The notes under the pieces are model-generated. The model was not told where the DNA came from and did not search any database. It was given only the letters and a program-made list of their open reading frames with translations. The translations under genes were made by a program, and so were the position numbers. A stretch of DNA of 27,621 nt from an uncultured Acetobacter sp. (lineage in GTDB: Bacteria; Pseudomonadota; Alphaproteobacteria; Acetobacterales; Acetobacteraceae), in contig CALCDN010000216.1 in assembly GCA_937900755.1 (NCBI GenBank), positions 1 to 27,621 on the forward strand, written 5' to 3'. The first letter of the stretch is position 1, and the number at the start of each line of letters is the position of its first letter. Below, one piece after another: positions 1 through 7,652 of this stretch.

Positions 1-321
1 CCATAAGGGCGTAAATTCGGCATGAACACTCGGTCCATCAGCGCGGATACGTTCACGCGTGGTGCGTGGGCAAGGCCCGTTGCTGGTCTGTTCAACCTGC
101 ACGCCATAAACACCCACCACGTTATCCTCCCCGGCGCGGGCATTTTGGAAGCGTAGCACATCCTCCATTCCGCCATTGGGAAAAAGGCAGGCCATGGCTA
201 TGCCCAACTGCCATTGCCCCTGCGCGTCCAGCCAGACAATCCGGCCATCGAGCAGACGGTTGGCCGTAACAACGCTACAACCCTCACTATCACGACGATT
301 ATTCCTGCGATCCACGCTCAT
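1..321 (-). CDS. DUF2849 domain protein, 3' part missing
   Basis: The visible 107 codons begin at ATG 321-319, preceded by a good ribosome site (GGAAAGG), and run off the left edge without a stop. After a short charged leader (MSVDRRNNRR) the protein reads VVTANRLLDGRIVWLD, the hallmark of DUF2849 proteins. In alphaproteobacteria these small proteins are commonly encoded just upstream of the sulfite reductase gene cysI. Their biochemical role is not established to my knowledge. It lies 75 bp downstream of cysA on the same strand, so it is probably the next gene of the sulfate assimilation cluster. The short AT-rich inverted repeat GAAAATT/AATTTTC (345-363) sits in the gap. The family call rests on the N-terminal motif and context. 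Confidence 0.75.
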   Translation of the reverse strand, partial: MSVDRRNNRRDSEGCSVVTANRLLDGRIVWLDAQGQWQLGIAMACLFPNGGMEDVLRFQNARAGEDNVVGVYGVQVEQTSNGPCPRTTRERIRADGPSVHAEFTPLW

Positions 322-396
322 ACCTTTCCGCGTATTCCACGACAGAAAATTACATAAATTTTCGTCTTTATCAACATATCACGCATACCGCGCGTA

Positions 397-1461
397 TCAT
401 CCACACAGCAGTCCCTGCCGGAACAGGCGGGACCGGCTGATATCCAGCGCCACACCCTGGACCTGCGCATCGGTCTCATCCACCGGCCTGTAAAACGGAA
501 TAATCCGCTCTCCAAGCTGGAGCGTATAATGCCTGTACCCATTGCGCGTTCCACGGGGGGCGGCATAAATGCTCAGCACATCCTGCTCGGAACCCGGTTT
601 TTGTATGGTTATCTCGTACGGCCGGAGCATGGCGACAACTGGGCCATCGCTCACACCTTGCGGGACTGCAAAAGGCAGGACCAGCGCATCGTCAGGGAGC
701 ATGCGCCCATGGCGGACCTCCCCGGCAAAGGAAACCGCCTCGCCCAGGAACTCCATGACAAATTCGGTCGCGGGCTGCTCGTCCAGGTCAAGTGGCGTGG
801 CGTCCTGCATAATCCTGCCAGACTGCATGACCACAATACGGTCCGCCACCTCCAACGCCTCCTCCTGGTCATGCGTGACCAGAATGGTGGTCAGGCCAAG
901 CGTATCATGCAGCTCACGCAGCCATGTGCGAATGGAACGGCGGACAATAGGGTCCAGCGCGCCAAAAGGTTCATCCAGCAGCAGAACACGCGGCCCCGTG
1001 GCCAGCGCGCGCGCCAGGGCCACACGCTGGCGCTGCCCACCAGACAGCTTTGCCGGGTGCTTGCCCCCCATGCCCTGCAACTGCATAAGCTCCAGCAGTT
1101 CCTCCACCCGTCTGGCAATCAGCTGGCGGGAAGGGCGCTCTGCCCGGGGCTGCACATCCAGCCCGAAGGCAATATTGCGCGCAACCGTCACATGCGGGAA
1201 CAGGGCATAGTTCTGGAACACAAACCCCATGCGACCGGCACGGTCCTTAACGCTGGTCATGGGCCTGTCATCAAGCAGCACGCTGCCGCTGTTACAACTG
1301 TCCAGCCCCGCTATGGCGCGCAGCAAAGTGGTCTTGCCCGCCCCTGAAGGGCCGACAAGCGCCACAAACGCACCATCTGGCACCTTGAGCGATACATCAT
1401 CAAGCAACCGCTGCTGCGTGCCCGGCGCCAGCCGAACCAGATTGCAGACCTCAATACTCAC
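397..1461 (-). CDS. cysA: Sulfate/thiosulfate ABC transporter ATP-binding protein CysA
   Basis: This is the ATPase that powers sulfate import at the inner membrane together with the CysT/CysW permease pair. Of 354 residues, the first ~230 form the nucleotide-binding domain: Walker A GPSGAGKTT (37-45), Q-loop Q83, signature LSGGQ (139-143), Walker B VLLLDEP (159-165) and H-loop H197. A C-terminal regulatory extension follows, as in sulfate and molybdate importer ATPases, and 354 aa is close to the usual CysA length. The start is a GTG whose last two bases lie in the cysW stop codon (GTGA overlap), indicating translational coupling. Neighbouring cysW and cysT support sulfate rather than another oxyanion; the ATPase sequence alone would not prove that. 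Confidence 0.93.
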   Translation of the reverse strand: MSIEVCNLVRLAPGTQQRLLDDVSLKVPDGAFVALVGPSGAGKTTLLRAIAGLDSCNSGSVLLDDRPMTSVKDRAGRMGFVFQNYALFPHVTVARNIAFGLDVQPRAERPSRQLIARRVEELLELMQLQGMGGKHPAKLSGGQRQRVALARALATGPRVLLLDEPFGALDPIVRRSIRTWLRELHDTLGLTTILVTHDQEEALEVADRIVVMQSGRIMQDATPLDLDEQPATEFVMEFLGEAVSFAGEVRHGRMLPDDALVLPFAVPQGVSDGPVVAMLRPYEITIQKPGSEQDVLSIYAAPRGTRNGYRHYTLQLGERIIPFYRPVDETDAQVQGVALDISRSRLFRQGLLCG

Positions 1462-2261
1462 GCCTTTTTCTCCTGCAACCGTGCAATCCAGTCCGGGGCC
1501 GACCTGAGCAGCACAGCACTCATGGCCATAAGTGCGAGCAGGGCCGCCATGGTAAAGGCCGCTACCGACTGGTAGCCATTGTACAGATTTTCAATATGCA
1601 ACGGCATGGTCTCCGTCTCGCCCGGAATATGGCCCGACACAACGGACACAGCCCCGAACTCGCCCAACGCACGCGCCGTGGTCAGCAAAACACCAGAGAG
1701 CAGAGCCCCACGCACACCCGGCAGGGTTACATGCCACAGAACCTGCAAGAACCCCGCCCCCGCCAGCACGGCAGCTTCCTCCGCATCACGGCCCTGCACC
1801 TCCATGACCGGCATGACAGTCCGCACGACATAGGGCAGGGTCACAAACAGGGTGGCCAGAATAATACCCGGCACGGCAAAGGCGATGTGGATGTTCCACC
1901 GCTCCAGCAACGGCCCGAACCACCCCTGCGCGCCAAACAGCAACAGCCAGACAAGCCCCGAGACAACGGGCGAAATGCTCAGGGGCAGTTCCACCAGAAT
2001 TTGCAGGAACTGCCGCCCCGGAAAGCGGAATTTGACCAGGACCCACGCGGCCAGAATACCAAAAACGGTATTCAGCGTGACAGCCACAGCACTCACCCGC
2101 AACGTCAGCCAGATTGCCGACTGCGCATCGGGGTCCGACAGGGTGGCAAGGGATGCTGCCAGCCCGTCCTTGAGCGCTTCTGTCAACACCAGTGCGGGAG
2201 GGGTGACCAGAACGACAAGAATGAAAAGCCAGCTCGCACCCCATACGACATAACGGGTCAT
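1458..2261 (-). CDS. cysW: Sulfate ABC transporter permease CysW
   Basis: This is the second membrane subunit of the sulfate importer, 267 aa and highly hydrophobic with about six predicted membrane segments. The cytoplasmic coupling loop that docks onto CysA is visible as EEAAVLAGAGFLQVLWHVTLP-like sequence, the EAA motif of binding-protein-dependent permeases. It is followed by ARALGEFGAVSVVSGHIPGET and the TMPLHIENLYNGY segment typical of CysW. The ATG overlaps the cysT stop codon by four bases (ATGA), and its own stop overlaps the cysA GTG, so the three transporter genes form one coupled unit. The distinction from the paralogous CysT rests on order and C-terminal motifs. Confidence 0.93.
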   Translation of the reverse strand: MTRYVVWGASWLFILVVLVTPPALVLTEALKDGLAASLATLSDPDAQSAIWLTLRVSAVAVTLNTVFGILAAWVLVKFRFPGRQFLQILVELPLSISPVVSGLVWLLLFGAQGWFGPLLERWNIHIAFAVPGIILATLFVTLPYVVRTVMPVMEVQGRDAEEAAVLAGAGFLQVLWHVTLPGVRGALLSGVLLTTARALGEFGAVSVVSGHIPGETETMPLHIENLYNGYQSVAAFTMAALLALMAMSAVLLRSAPDWIARLQEKKA

Positions 2262-3109
2262 ACCGGTTCACTCCACAACGCAAACCGACGGCGAAACCCA
2301 CCGATAAGGGCAAGCGAAACCAGTGAGACACACAGCAGCACCAGGGCAATGGCGGTCGCACCCGGGTAATCAAACTCCTGCAGCCTGACCACAATCAGCA
2401 GCGGTGCGATTTCACTTTTAAACGGCTGGTTGCCCGCAATGAAAATAACGGACCCATATTCCCCGATGCCGCGGGCAAACGCCAGACCAAACCCCGTTAT
2501 GAGCGCTGGCAGAATGGGGGCGGCAATAATCCGCACAAAAATCTGCCACGGCCTTGCCCCCAGCAGGTGGGCCGCCTCTTCAAGTTCCTGCGGCAGATTA
2601 CGCAAAACCGGCTCCACCGCGCGCACCACAAATGGCAGACCCACAAACATGAGGGCCAGCACAATCCCCCCTTTGTTGTAGGAAACACTGACCCCGAACT
2701 CCGCCAGCAAAGAGCCCAGCCATCCATGTGGCCCATAAAGTGTCGCCAGCGTAATGCCCGAAACCGCCGTAGGCAGGGCAAGGGGCAGGTCGATCAGCGC
2801 GTCCGCCAGACGGTGGCCCGGCAGGCTGCCGCGCGCCAGCGCCCACGCCAGCAGCAATCCGCAAGGAATATTGCACGCAGCAGCAATTGCCGCGCAGGAA
2901 AAGCTGGTCCACAGGGCGGCCAGCATACGGCTGTCATGCAGGGCCGACACCATGGCGCCAGGGCCACCCTGCCACGGATAAACCAGCAAGGTGGACAGCG
3001 GCAGGATAATGAAAAAGCCCGTCCACCCCAACGTGAGCGTTAACGACAGCCTGTAACCGGGCAGGGCGGAGCCACCGGCTTTAAAAAAAGCAAGACGTGA
3101 CAGTGTCAT
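2258..3109 (-). CDS. cysT: Sulfate ABC transporter permease CysT (CysU)
   Basis: This is the first membrane subunit of the sulfate importer. Read from MTLSRLAFF it has 283 residues, matching the usual ~277, with several hydrophobic segments and the EAA loop EEAAHLLGARPWQIFVRI. It also has GIGEYGSVIFIAGNQPFKSEIAPL and VRLQEFDYPGATAIA, which are characteristic of CysT. The reading frame is open ten codons further to an ATG at 3139. I prefer 3109 because the extension (MGRQIYERCV) has no family counterpart, but neither start has a strong ribosome site. The gene lies ~120 bp downstream of cysNC, beyond a strong hairpin (3177-3225), so its expression may be partly uncoupled from the activation genes. 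No sulfate-binding protein gene (cysP or sbp) is adjacent. Confidence 0.92.
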   Translation of the reverse strand: MTLSRLAFFKAGGSALPGYRLSLTLTLGWTGFFIILPLSTLLVYPWQGGPGAMVSALHDSRMLAALWTSFSCAAIAAACNIPCGLLLAWALARGSLPGHRLADALIDLPLALPTAVSGITLATLYGPHGWLGSLLAEFGVSVSYNKGGIVLALMFVGLPFVVRAVEPVLRNLPQELEEAAHLLGARPWQIFVRIIAAPILPALITGFGLAFARGIGEYGSVIFIAGNQPFKSEIAPLLIVVRLQEFDYPGATAIALVLLCVSLVSLALIGGFRRRFALWSEPV

Positions 3110-3176
3110 GACACAGCGCTCATATATCTGCCTGCCCATCTGGCCAAAAATCCAGCATACAGGCGATCAACGTGAT

Positions 3177-3225
3177 CTGAAAAGTGGCCGCCAGGGGCTT
3201 TATCCCGTGGTGGCCACGTTTTCAG
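3177..3225 (-). terminator. Long hairpin between cysNC and cysT
   Basis: CTGAAAA at 3177-3183 pairs with TTTTCAG at 3219-3225. Inside, GTGGCC pairs with GGCCAC, CCA with TGG and GGG with CCC, around a short loop, giving an almost continuous stem over 49 bases. It begins only 5 bases after the cysNC stop (3231). On the minus strand the 3' arm ends in CTTTTCAG, so the U-rich part lies inside the stem and there is no clean trailing U run. It could act as an attenuator or partial terminator, or as an mRNA-stability element protecting the upstream message. The structure is directly visible; the role is inferred. Confidence 0.6.
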
Positions 3226-3230
3226 TCGTG

Positions 3231-5111
3231 TCAGGACCGCAGGCGGGCGTTACCACCTGCGCGCACATTGCCCTCCACAAAGGAGACAAGCTGCGAGACA
3301 GCCTTTTCCACGCTCCCATTGCCGGTTTCAACACGCAAGGCAGGAGCCTGTGGCGCTTCGTAGGGGGCGTCAATCCCCGTAAAACCGCTGATTTTACCCG
3401 CGCGCGCCGCTGCATACAGGCCCTTGGGGTCACGCTGTTCGCAGGTGCCCAGATCGGCATTCACAAACACTTCCTCAAACCCTTCACCAATGATCTGGCG
3501 AGCCAGTTCGCGGTCCGAACGGAGCGGAGAAATCAGGGCGACCAGCACAACCTGCCCCGCATCGCGCAGAATACGGGCCACTTCGGCCGCACGCCGCACG
3601 TTCTCGGTCCGGTCGGCCTCGGTAAAGCCAAGGTCCTTGCACAGGCCTGCCCGCAGGGTGTCTCCATCCAGCACATTCACGTCCACACCCGCACCAAACA
3701 GGGCGTTTTCCGCTGCGCGCGCCAACGTGCTTTTGCCAGCACCCGAAAGCCCGGTCAGCCAGAACACGCTGCCCTTGTGCCCTTTAACGCGCTGGCGGTC
3801 CTGCGCGGTCACAACGCTGGCGCTGGGGTGAATAGCCTTGTCACCCACAGCAATTTCAGCCGGGCCAATAAGCGGCGCGCCCCCAACAATGCGCTGCTGC
3901 AGGTCAACCAGAACACCACGACCATCCGGCGTGCCCGGCGCAAATGCGTCGAACTGGATATTTTCCGCCGCAGACAGCGTAATTTCCGCAAAGCCTTCGG
4001 GGGGCACTTCCGTGCCTGCATACATGGTCAGGTCGTCCAGGTTAACAACGGACTCAATGCTGGTGACCGTTACCGCATGTTCGGCCGTGGCCAGGCGCAG
4101 GCGAAAGCTCTCACCCACACGCAGGGGCTCCTGGCGCAGCCAGAACAGGCGTGCGCGCACGCGCGATGCCTGCGTGGGCGGTGTCGCCACATGATGCAGC
4201 AGGTCACCCCGGTCGGGAATAACATCGGGTTCAAGTGTGACCGCAATGGACTGACCCGCTGTGGCGCTGACATGCGGAGCCGTATGCCAGCTTTCAATCG
4301 AGGCAATGCGGGCAGGGGTTTTCTGGGTGCCGATTACAACCGTATCACCCACACGGACCCGGCCACGCTCAATACGACCTGCTACGTAACGCTTGTCCCC
4401 AAACCGGTACACGTCCTGCACGGGAAAGCGCAGGGCCAGTTCCGAGCGGGAAGCCGGGGTTGGCACCCGGGCCAGGGCCTCGGTCAAAGTGGGGCCTTTA
4501 TACCACGCCATGCGATCAGACCGGCTGGCAATATTGTCCCCATCACGCGCGGAGGCGGGCACAAAATAGGCGGCTTCCAGCCCAAGCTTGCCCAGAAGCT
4601 CGTTAACGGAAACTTCAACCGCCTCGATCTTGGCCTGATCGAAATCCAGCAGGTCGACCTTGTTGAGCAGCACGATAACGTGCCTGATCCCGATCAGGTG
4701 CAGCAGCATGGCGTGGCGGCGGGTCTGCTCGCGCGCACCTTCCACCGCGTCCACCACCAGCACGGCGGCTTCGGCGTCAGCCGCACCCGTGATCATGTTG
4801 CGCAGGAACTGGCGGTGGCCCGGCGCATCCACAATAACGTATTCGCGCGTGCCCAGCCTGAAGGGAATACGCGTGGAATCAACCGTAACCCCCTGATCGC
4901 GCTCGATCTGCAGGGAGTCCAGCAGAAAGCTCCATTCGATCTTCAGGCCACGCTTTTTGGATGATTCAATAATCTGGGCGACCTTGCCGTCCTGCAGGTT
5001 GTCCGTGTCATGCAAAAGACGCCCGATAAGCGTGGATTTACCATGATCAACATGCCCCACGATAACAATCGGTGTCGCGGCATCCTGAGAGGAAGAAATC
5101 GTATCACTCAT
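3231..5111 (-). CDS. cysNC: Bifunctional sulfate adenylyltransferase large subunit / APS kinase CysNC
   Basis: This 626-aa fusion activates sulfate in the cytoplasm. The N-terminal part is the GTPase subunit of ATP sulfurylase (partner CysD): G1 GHVDHGKS (19-26), G3 DAPGH (95-99) and G4 NKVD (150-153), followed by EF-Tu-like beta-barrel domains. The C-terminal ~180 residues are APS kinase, which phosphorylates APS to PAPS: P-loop GLSGAGKST (454-462), then LDGDTLRAGLCKDLGF, TENVRR and DPKGLYAAARAGKI...FTGIDAPYE. Length and domain order match CysN-CysC fusions. The ATG at 5111 lies 26 bp after the cysD stop, so the two ATP sulfurylase subunits are co-transcribed. A 618-codon open frame on the opposite strand is a GC-driven shadow. 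Confidence 0.96.
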   Translation of the reverse strand: MSDTISSSQDAATPIVIVGHVDHGKSTLIGRLLHDTDNLQDGKVAQIIESSKKRGLKIEWSFLLDSLQIERDQGVTVDSTRIPFRLGTREYVIVDAPGHRQFLRNMITGAADAEAAVLVVDAVEGAREQTRRHAMLLHLIGIRHVIVLLNKVDLLDFDQAKIEAVEVSVNELLGKLGLEAAYFVPASARDGDNIASRSDRMAWYKGPTLTEALARVPTPASRSELALRFPVQDVYRFGDKRYVAGRIERGRVRVGDTVVIGTQKTPARIASIESWHTAPHVSATAGQSIAVTLEPDVIPDRGDLLHHVATPPTQASRVRARLFWLRQEPLRVGESFRLRLATAEHAVTVTSIESVVNLDDLTMYAGTEVPPEGFAEITLSAAENIQFDAFAPGTPDGRGVLVDLQQRIVGGAPLIGPAEIAVGDKAIHPSASVVTAQDRQRVKGHKGSVFWLTGLSGAGKSTLARAAENALFGAGVDVNVLDGDTLRAGLCKDLGFTEADRTENVRRAAEVARILRDAGQVVLVALISPLRSDRELARQIIGEGFEEVFVNADLGTCEQRDPKGLYAAARAGKISGFTGIDAPYEAPQAPALRVETGNGSVEKAVSQLVSFVEGNVRAGGNARLRS

Positions 5112-5137
5112 TTTCGTTTTTTCCGATCCACGCTCTA

Positions 5138-5932
5138 TCAGAGATAACCAGCCACACGCAGGCGTTCAAAGGCATCCTCGGATTCATGATCCATGGCCCG
5201 GCCCGAACGTTCAGACGTTTTGGTTGTTTCGAGTTCCGCAATCACTTCCGCCAGGGTAGAGGCGTTGCTTTCCACGGGGGAGGTAATGTCCGCATCCCCC
5301 AAGGAGCGGTAACGCTTGCCGTTTTTGGCAAAATACAGGTCAACCAGCGGAATACCTTCACGCTCGATGTAGCGCCAGATATCAATCTCACGCCATGACA
5401 GGAGCGGATGGACACGAATATGCATGCCCTCCTCGTGCGGGGTTGCGTACTGGTCCCAGAATTCGGGCGGCTGGTTGCGGATGTCCCATTTGTGGCTGGC
5501 GCCGCGCGGACTGAATACACGCTCCGTGGCGCGCGTGCCCGGCGCGGCACGCCGGATACCGGCAAAAACACCCTGCAATTTGGGCTTTTCAATCATGGCG
5601 GCACGGCCCGCGGTCTTCCGCGCGGCGGAACGGGCGGCAGGGGGGAGGGAGGGGTCCATTTCCTCTACCGGCGGGCAGTCGCCCAGCAGCAGGTCCAGTT
5701 CCCATTTTTTGGTGTATTCATCCCGGAACTGATACATTTCAGGGAATTTTTTCCCCGTATCCACATGCATGACAGGGAAGGGGACGCGCCCGAGGAACGC
5801 CTTTTTGGCCAGCCAGACCATGACATTGGAATCTTTCCCCAATGACCACAGCATGGCCAGCGGCTTCAGCTTACGATAAGCCTCCCGCAAAATAAAAACG
5901 CTCTGAGCTTCCAGTTGATCAAGATGATCCAT
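5138..5932 (-). CDS. cysD: Sulfate adenylyltransferase small subunit CysD
   Basis: CysD catalyses formation of APS from ATP and sulfate, driven by GTP hydrolysis in CysN. I start it at MDHLDQLEAQSVFILREAYRK, which matches the family N-terminus and gives 264 aa; the frame is open upstream but that extension overlaps the end of cysH. The PP-loop is SLGKDS (30-35), followed by HVDTGKKFPEMYQFRDEY (56-73), and the C-terminal region has GKRYRSLGDADITSPVESNAST and TTKTSERSGR. It resembles the short form of CysD (~260 aa) that lacks an insertion found in E. coli CysD (302 aa). One odd point: the usual RRDE(E) stretch reads IRRAAPGTRATER (126-138). Its place between cysH and cysNC makes the assignment firm. 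Confidence 0.93.
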   Translation of the reverse strand: MDHLDQLEAQSVFILREAYRKLKPLAMLWSLGKDSNVMVWLAKKAFLGRVPFPVMHVDTGKKFPEMYQFRDEYTKKWELDLLLGDCPPVEEMDPSLPPAARSAARKTAGRAAMIEKPKLQGVFAGIRRAAPGTRATERVFSPRGASHKWDIRNQPPEFWDQYATPHEEGMHIRVHPLLSWREIDIWRYIEREGIPLVDLYFAKNGKRYRSLGDADITSPVESNASTLAEVIAELETTKTSERSGRAMDHESEDAFERLRVAGYL

Positions 5933-5991
5933 GTTCCACGACCCTGTAGTTTTGACGGGTAAGGCTAATTCTTCAAGCACGGCACGGCAGG

Positions 5992-6690
5992 TTACCCCGC
6001 CACATGAATTCCGCACTCGGTTTTGTTCAGGCCGGACCAGCGGCCCGACCGGGCATCTTCCTGCCCATCCACCGGACGCGTGCATGGAGCACACCCGATG
6101 GACAAATACCCTTCCGCCACAAGCGGATGGGGCGGTAGCGCGCGGCGTTGCATTTCAGCCGCAATATCCTGGGCGCTCCAGAACGCCAGAGGGTTGATAC
6201 GCAACTGGGCGTTATCACGCTCCTCCACAATGCCCATGGTGGCGCGGGTTACGGCCTGCCCACGCTTGCGGCCCGTCACCAGTGCCGCATACGGCAAGGA
6301 TGCCACGCGTAACGGCTCCACCTTGCGCAGGGCGCAGCAGGCATCGGGGTCAAACGCCCAGAGTTCTCCCGTGGGGTCCCGCTCACTGATCTGCCGGGGG
6401 GCTGGGCCTATGTCTTCCACATGCGTCAAACCCAGCGTATTGGCCAGGTCGCGGCGGTATGCGAGGGTCTGGGGGAAGTGCATGCCCGTATTCAGGAACA
6501 GAACCTTTATGCCGGGGTCCGCTTCCGCCACAAAGGCGAGCAGCAGGGCGGATTCCGCGCCAAAAGAGGACATAACCGCCAGCTTTTCGCCGAACAGTTC
6601 ATGCGCCTTGCGCAGCAGCGGAACCGGGTTATCCTGTACCGTATTCAACTGCCTGATAACAACTGCATTGTCAGAAGACAAAATATCCAC
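5992..6690 (-). CDS. cysH: Assimilatory adenylyl-sulfate (APS) reductase, [4Fe-4S] type CysH
   Basis: This 232-aa enzyme reduces activated sulfate to sulfite using thioredoxin or glutaredoxin. It carries the paired cysteines of the iron-sulfur class, CC at 118-119 and CxxC at 200-203 (GCAPC), plus the catalytic KTECGIH cysteine at 226 near the C-terminus. That cysteine pattern is the accepted marker for APS reductases of bacteria and plants, as opposed to the cluster-free PAPS reductase of enterics. The PP-loop-like SSFGAESALLL (41-51) precedes FLNTGMHFPQTL. The start is GTG with GGTGGG a few bases upstream. It is the first gene of the cluster, 59 bp before cysD, and its promoter must lie in the long non-coding stretch beyond 6690. 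Confidence 0.95.
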   Translation of the reverse strand: MDILSSDNAVVIRQLNTVQDNPVPLLRKAHELFGEKLAVMSSFGAESALLLAFVAEADPGIKVLFLNTGMHFPQTLAYRRDLANTLGLTHVEDIGPAPRQISERDPTGELWAFDPDACCALRKVEPLRVASLPYAALVTGRKRGQAVTRATMGIVEERDNAQLRINPLAFWSAQDIAAEMQRRALPPHPLVAEGYLSIGCAPCTRPVDGQEDARSGRWSGLNKTECGIHVAG

Positions 6691-7007
6691 AACCCACCAC
6701 AGTGAATGACAGAACCTTATTTAACGACCCCTTATAGATATATTCGGGGGATAACAACATATAAAAATAGACAATCCTACCCAGCGCACCCCACATTACA
6801 CTATTTTATTATGTGCATTGATTGCGCTGCCAGAATATCCAGTCTGATAAAGATGGGGAGGCAAGGCAGACACCTCGTTCTCTTCTGGAAGCATGGCCAT
6901 AATCAGGCTTCAGGCCACGCGGCCCATACAGCCCGCCCGAACGAACCGGGCACCTGTTTGTGGCTCACACACCACCTGATCTGGCCATATCCGCATGCAT
7001 AGCCGCT

Positions 7008-7028
7008 TTGTATGAATCTTGTATGAAT
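7008..7028. repeat. Two direct copies of TTGTATGAAT at 11-bp spacing
   Basis: TTGTATGAAT occurs at 7008-7017 and again at 7019-7028 with one base between, so the repeats are one helical turn apart. This geometry is typical of tandem sites for OmpR/PhoB-type response regulators, but the sequence is not a good match to a consensus I know. It lies ~320 bp upstream of cysH, with no other gene nearby. The repeat is certain; the function is open. Confidence 0.5.
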
Positions 7029-7092
7029 TGAGCCAGCCAATATCAGCGGCATCCATTTTTGTTGGCATAATATATCTTATGCGATAATTGGC

Positions 7093-7140
7093 TGTGAGCG
7101 GCGGATTGAAATGTCCATGTCTAGCCGAATAGAAGTGCCC
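7093..7140. mobile_element. Possible remnant of an insertion-sequence terminus
   Basis: The stretch begins TGTGAGCGGCGGATTG and contains two loosely related blocks, CGGATTGAAATGTCC and CCGAATAGAAGTGCCC. A terminus starting 5'-TGT with degenerate internal repeats is the style of IS21-family ends. No transposase frame, matching opposite end or target duplication is visible, so this can be only a relic if it is one at all. It is based on remembered appearance, not on a database match. Confidence 0.2.
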
Positions 7141-7508
7141 TCCCTGCCAGCTTTAACGTTAATTTTCCCGCGTCACGGTTATGCGGTTTGGGAGACCGGA
7201 AAGTAGTCGGGCACAGGCTCCGGCGCTCATTCGCACGCATTATTCCTCATATGGCCCTACTCTGGCCTCTGAAAAACCGCTGGAGCGTCATGGGCTGATC
7301 ATCCCCCATGAGACCTCACATGACTGGATGCACGATGACGGGCTATGGCTCACACGCTCCCTGCCCTACCGCGCATAAAGACTATAGCCAGAGAGGCGAT
7401 TATGTACGCTCTGGGATAAAGCCTGACCGCAAACTGGGATCGCCTTATCGGAAAGCTCCCTCGCAATGCATATCCCTTCTCAGTCAACTTTGGGGGGGGG
7501 AGAGCAGG

Positions 7509-7546
7509 ATGACTGCTTTTGGATGAAAGCGTGCAAAAGCAGTCAT
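7509..7546. terminator. Perfect 12-bp hairpin downstream of the AIPR gene
   Basis: ATGACTGCTTTT (7509-7520) and AAAAGCAGTCAT (7535-7546) are exact reverse complements around a 14-base loop. It is ~107 bases beyond the AIPR stop codon and close to where the AT-rich composition begins. There is no clear U run on the minus strand, although four T lie at the inner end of one arm. It may be a terminator, a repetitive-hairpin element or a recombination scar. One half also resembles sequence at 9434-9456 on the other side of the AIPR gene. Confidence 0.45.
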
Positions 7547-7652
7547 TCATTAAATTCATATTTTTGGTCAAGCTTTCTGTAATGATTATAACAACATAAT
7601 CATATTATTTGCATGTGCATTTATGTTGCATATAATTTAAGCCGTTACATTA

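Larger units (their letters stand above)
6691..7652. other. Long stretch without a convincing gene
   Basis: About 960 bp separate cysH from the AIPR gene. Open frames here (up to 98 codons) have no recognisable motifs, so I call none. The part next to cysH (6700-6800) is AT-rich and should hold the cysH promoter; I could not pick a convincing -35/-10 pair. Further out are a tandem 10-bp direct repeat (7008-7028), a possible insertion-sequence end (7093-7140), the inverted repeat CCAGAG/CTCTGG near 7390, a run of nine G (7492-7500) and a perfect 12-bp hairpin (7509-7546). From about 7545 onward base composition becomes strongly AT-rich. The mixture looks like intergenic DNA that has collected debris from mobile elements. 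Confidence 0.5.

Noticed and set aside
529..1347. 272-codon open frame on the plus strand
   Set aside because: Antisense to cysA and without domain signatures.
3108..4964. 618-codon open frame on the plus strand
   Set aside because: It lies antisense to cysNC, whose GTPase and kinase motifs are unmistakable. The plus-strand product has no recognisable motif and is a shadow of GC-rich codons.
6706..7002. 98-codon plus-strand frame upstream of cysH
   Set aside because: Low-complexity composition, no motif; chance frame in intergenic DNA.
7350..7571. 73-codon minus-strand frame near the hairpin
   Set aside because: It runs through the nine-G run and both hairpin arms, and its residues resemble no family I know.
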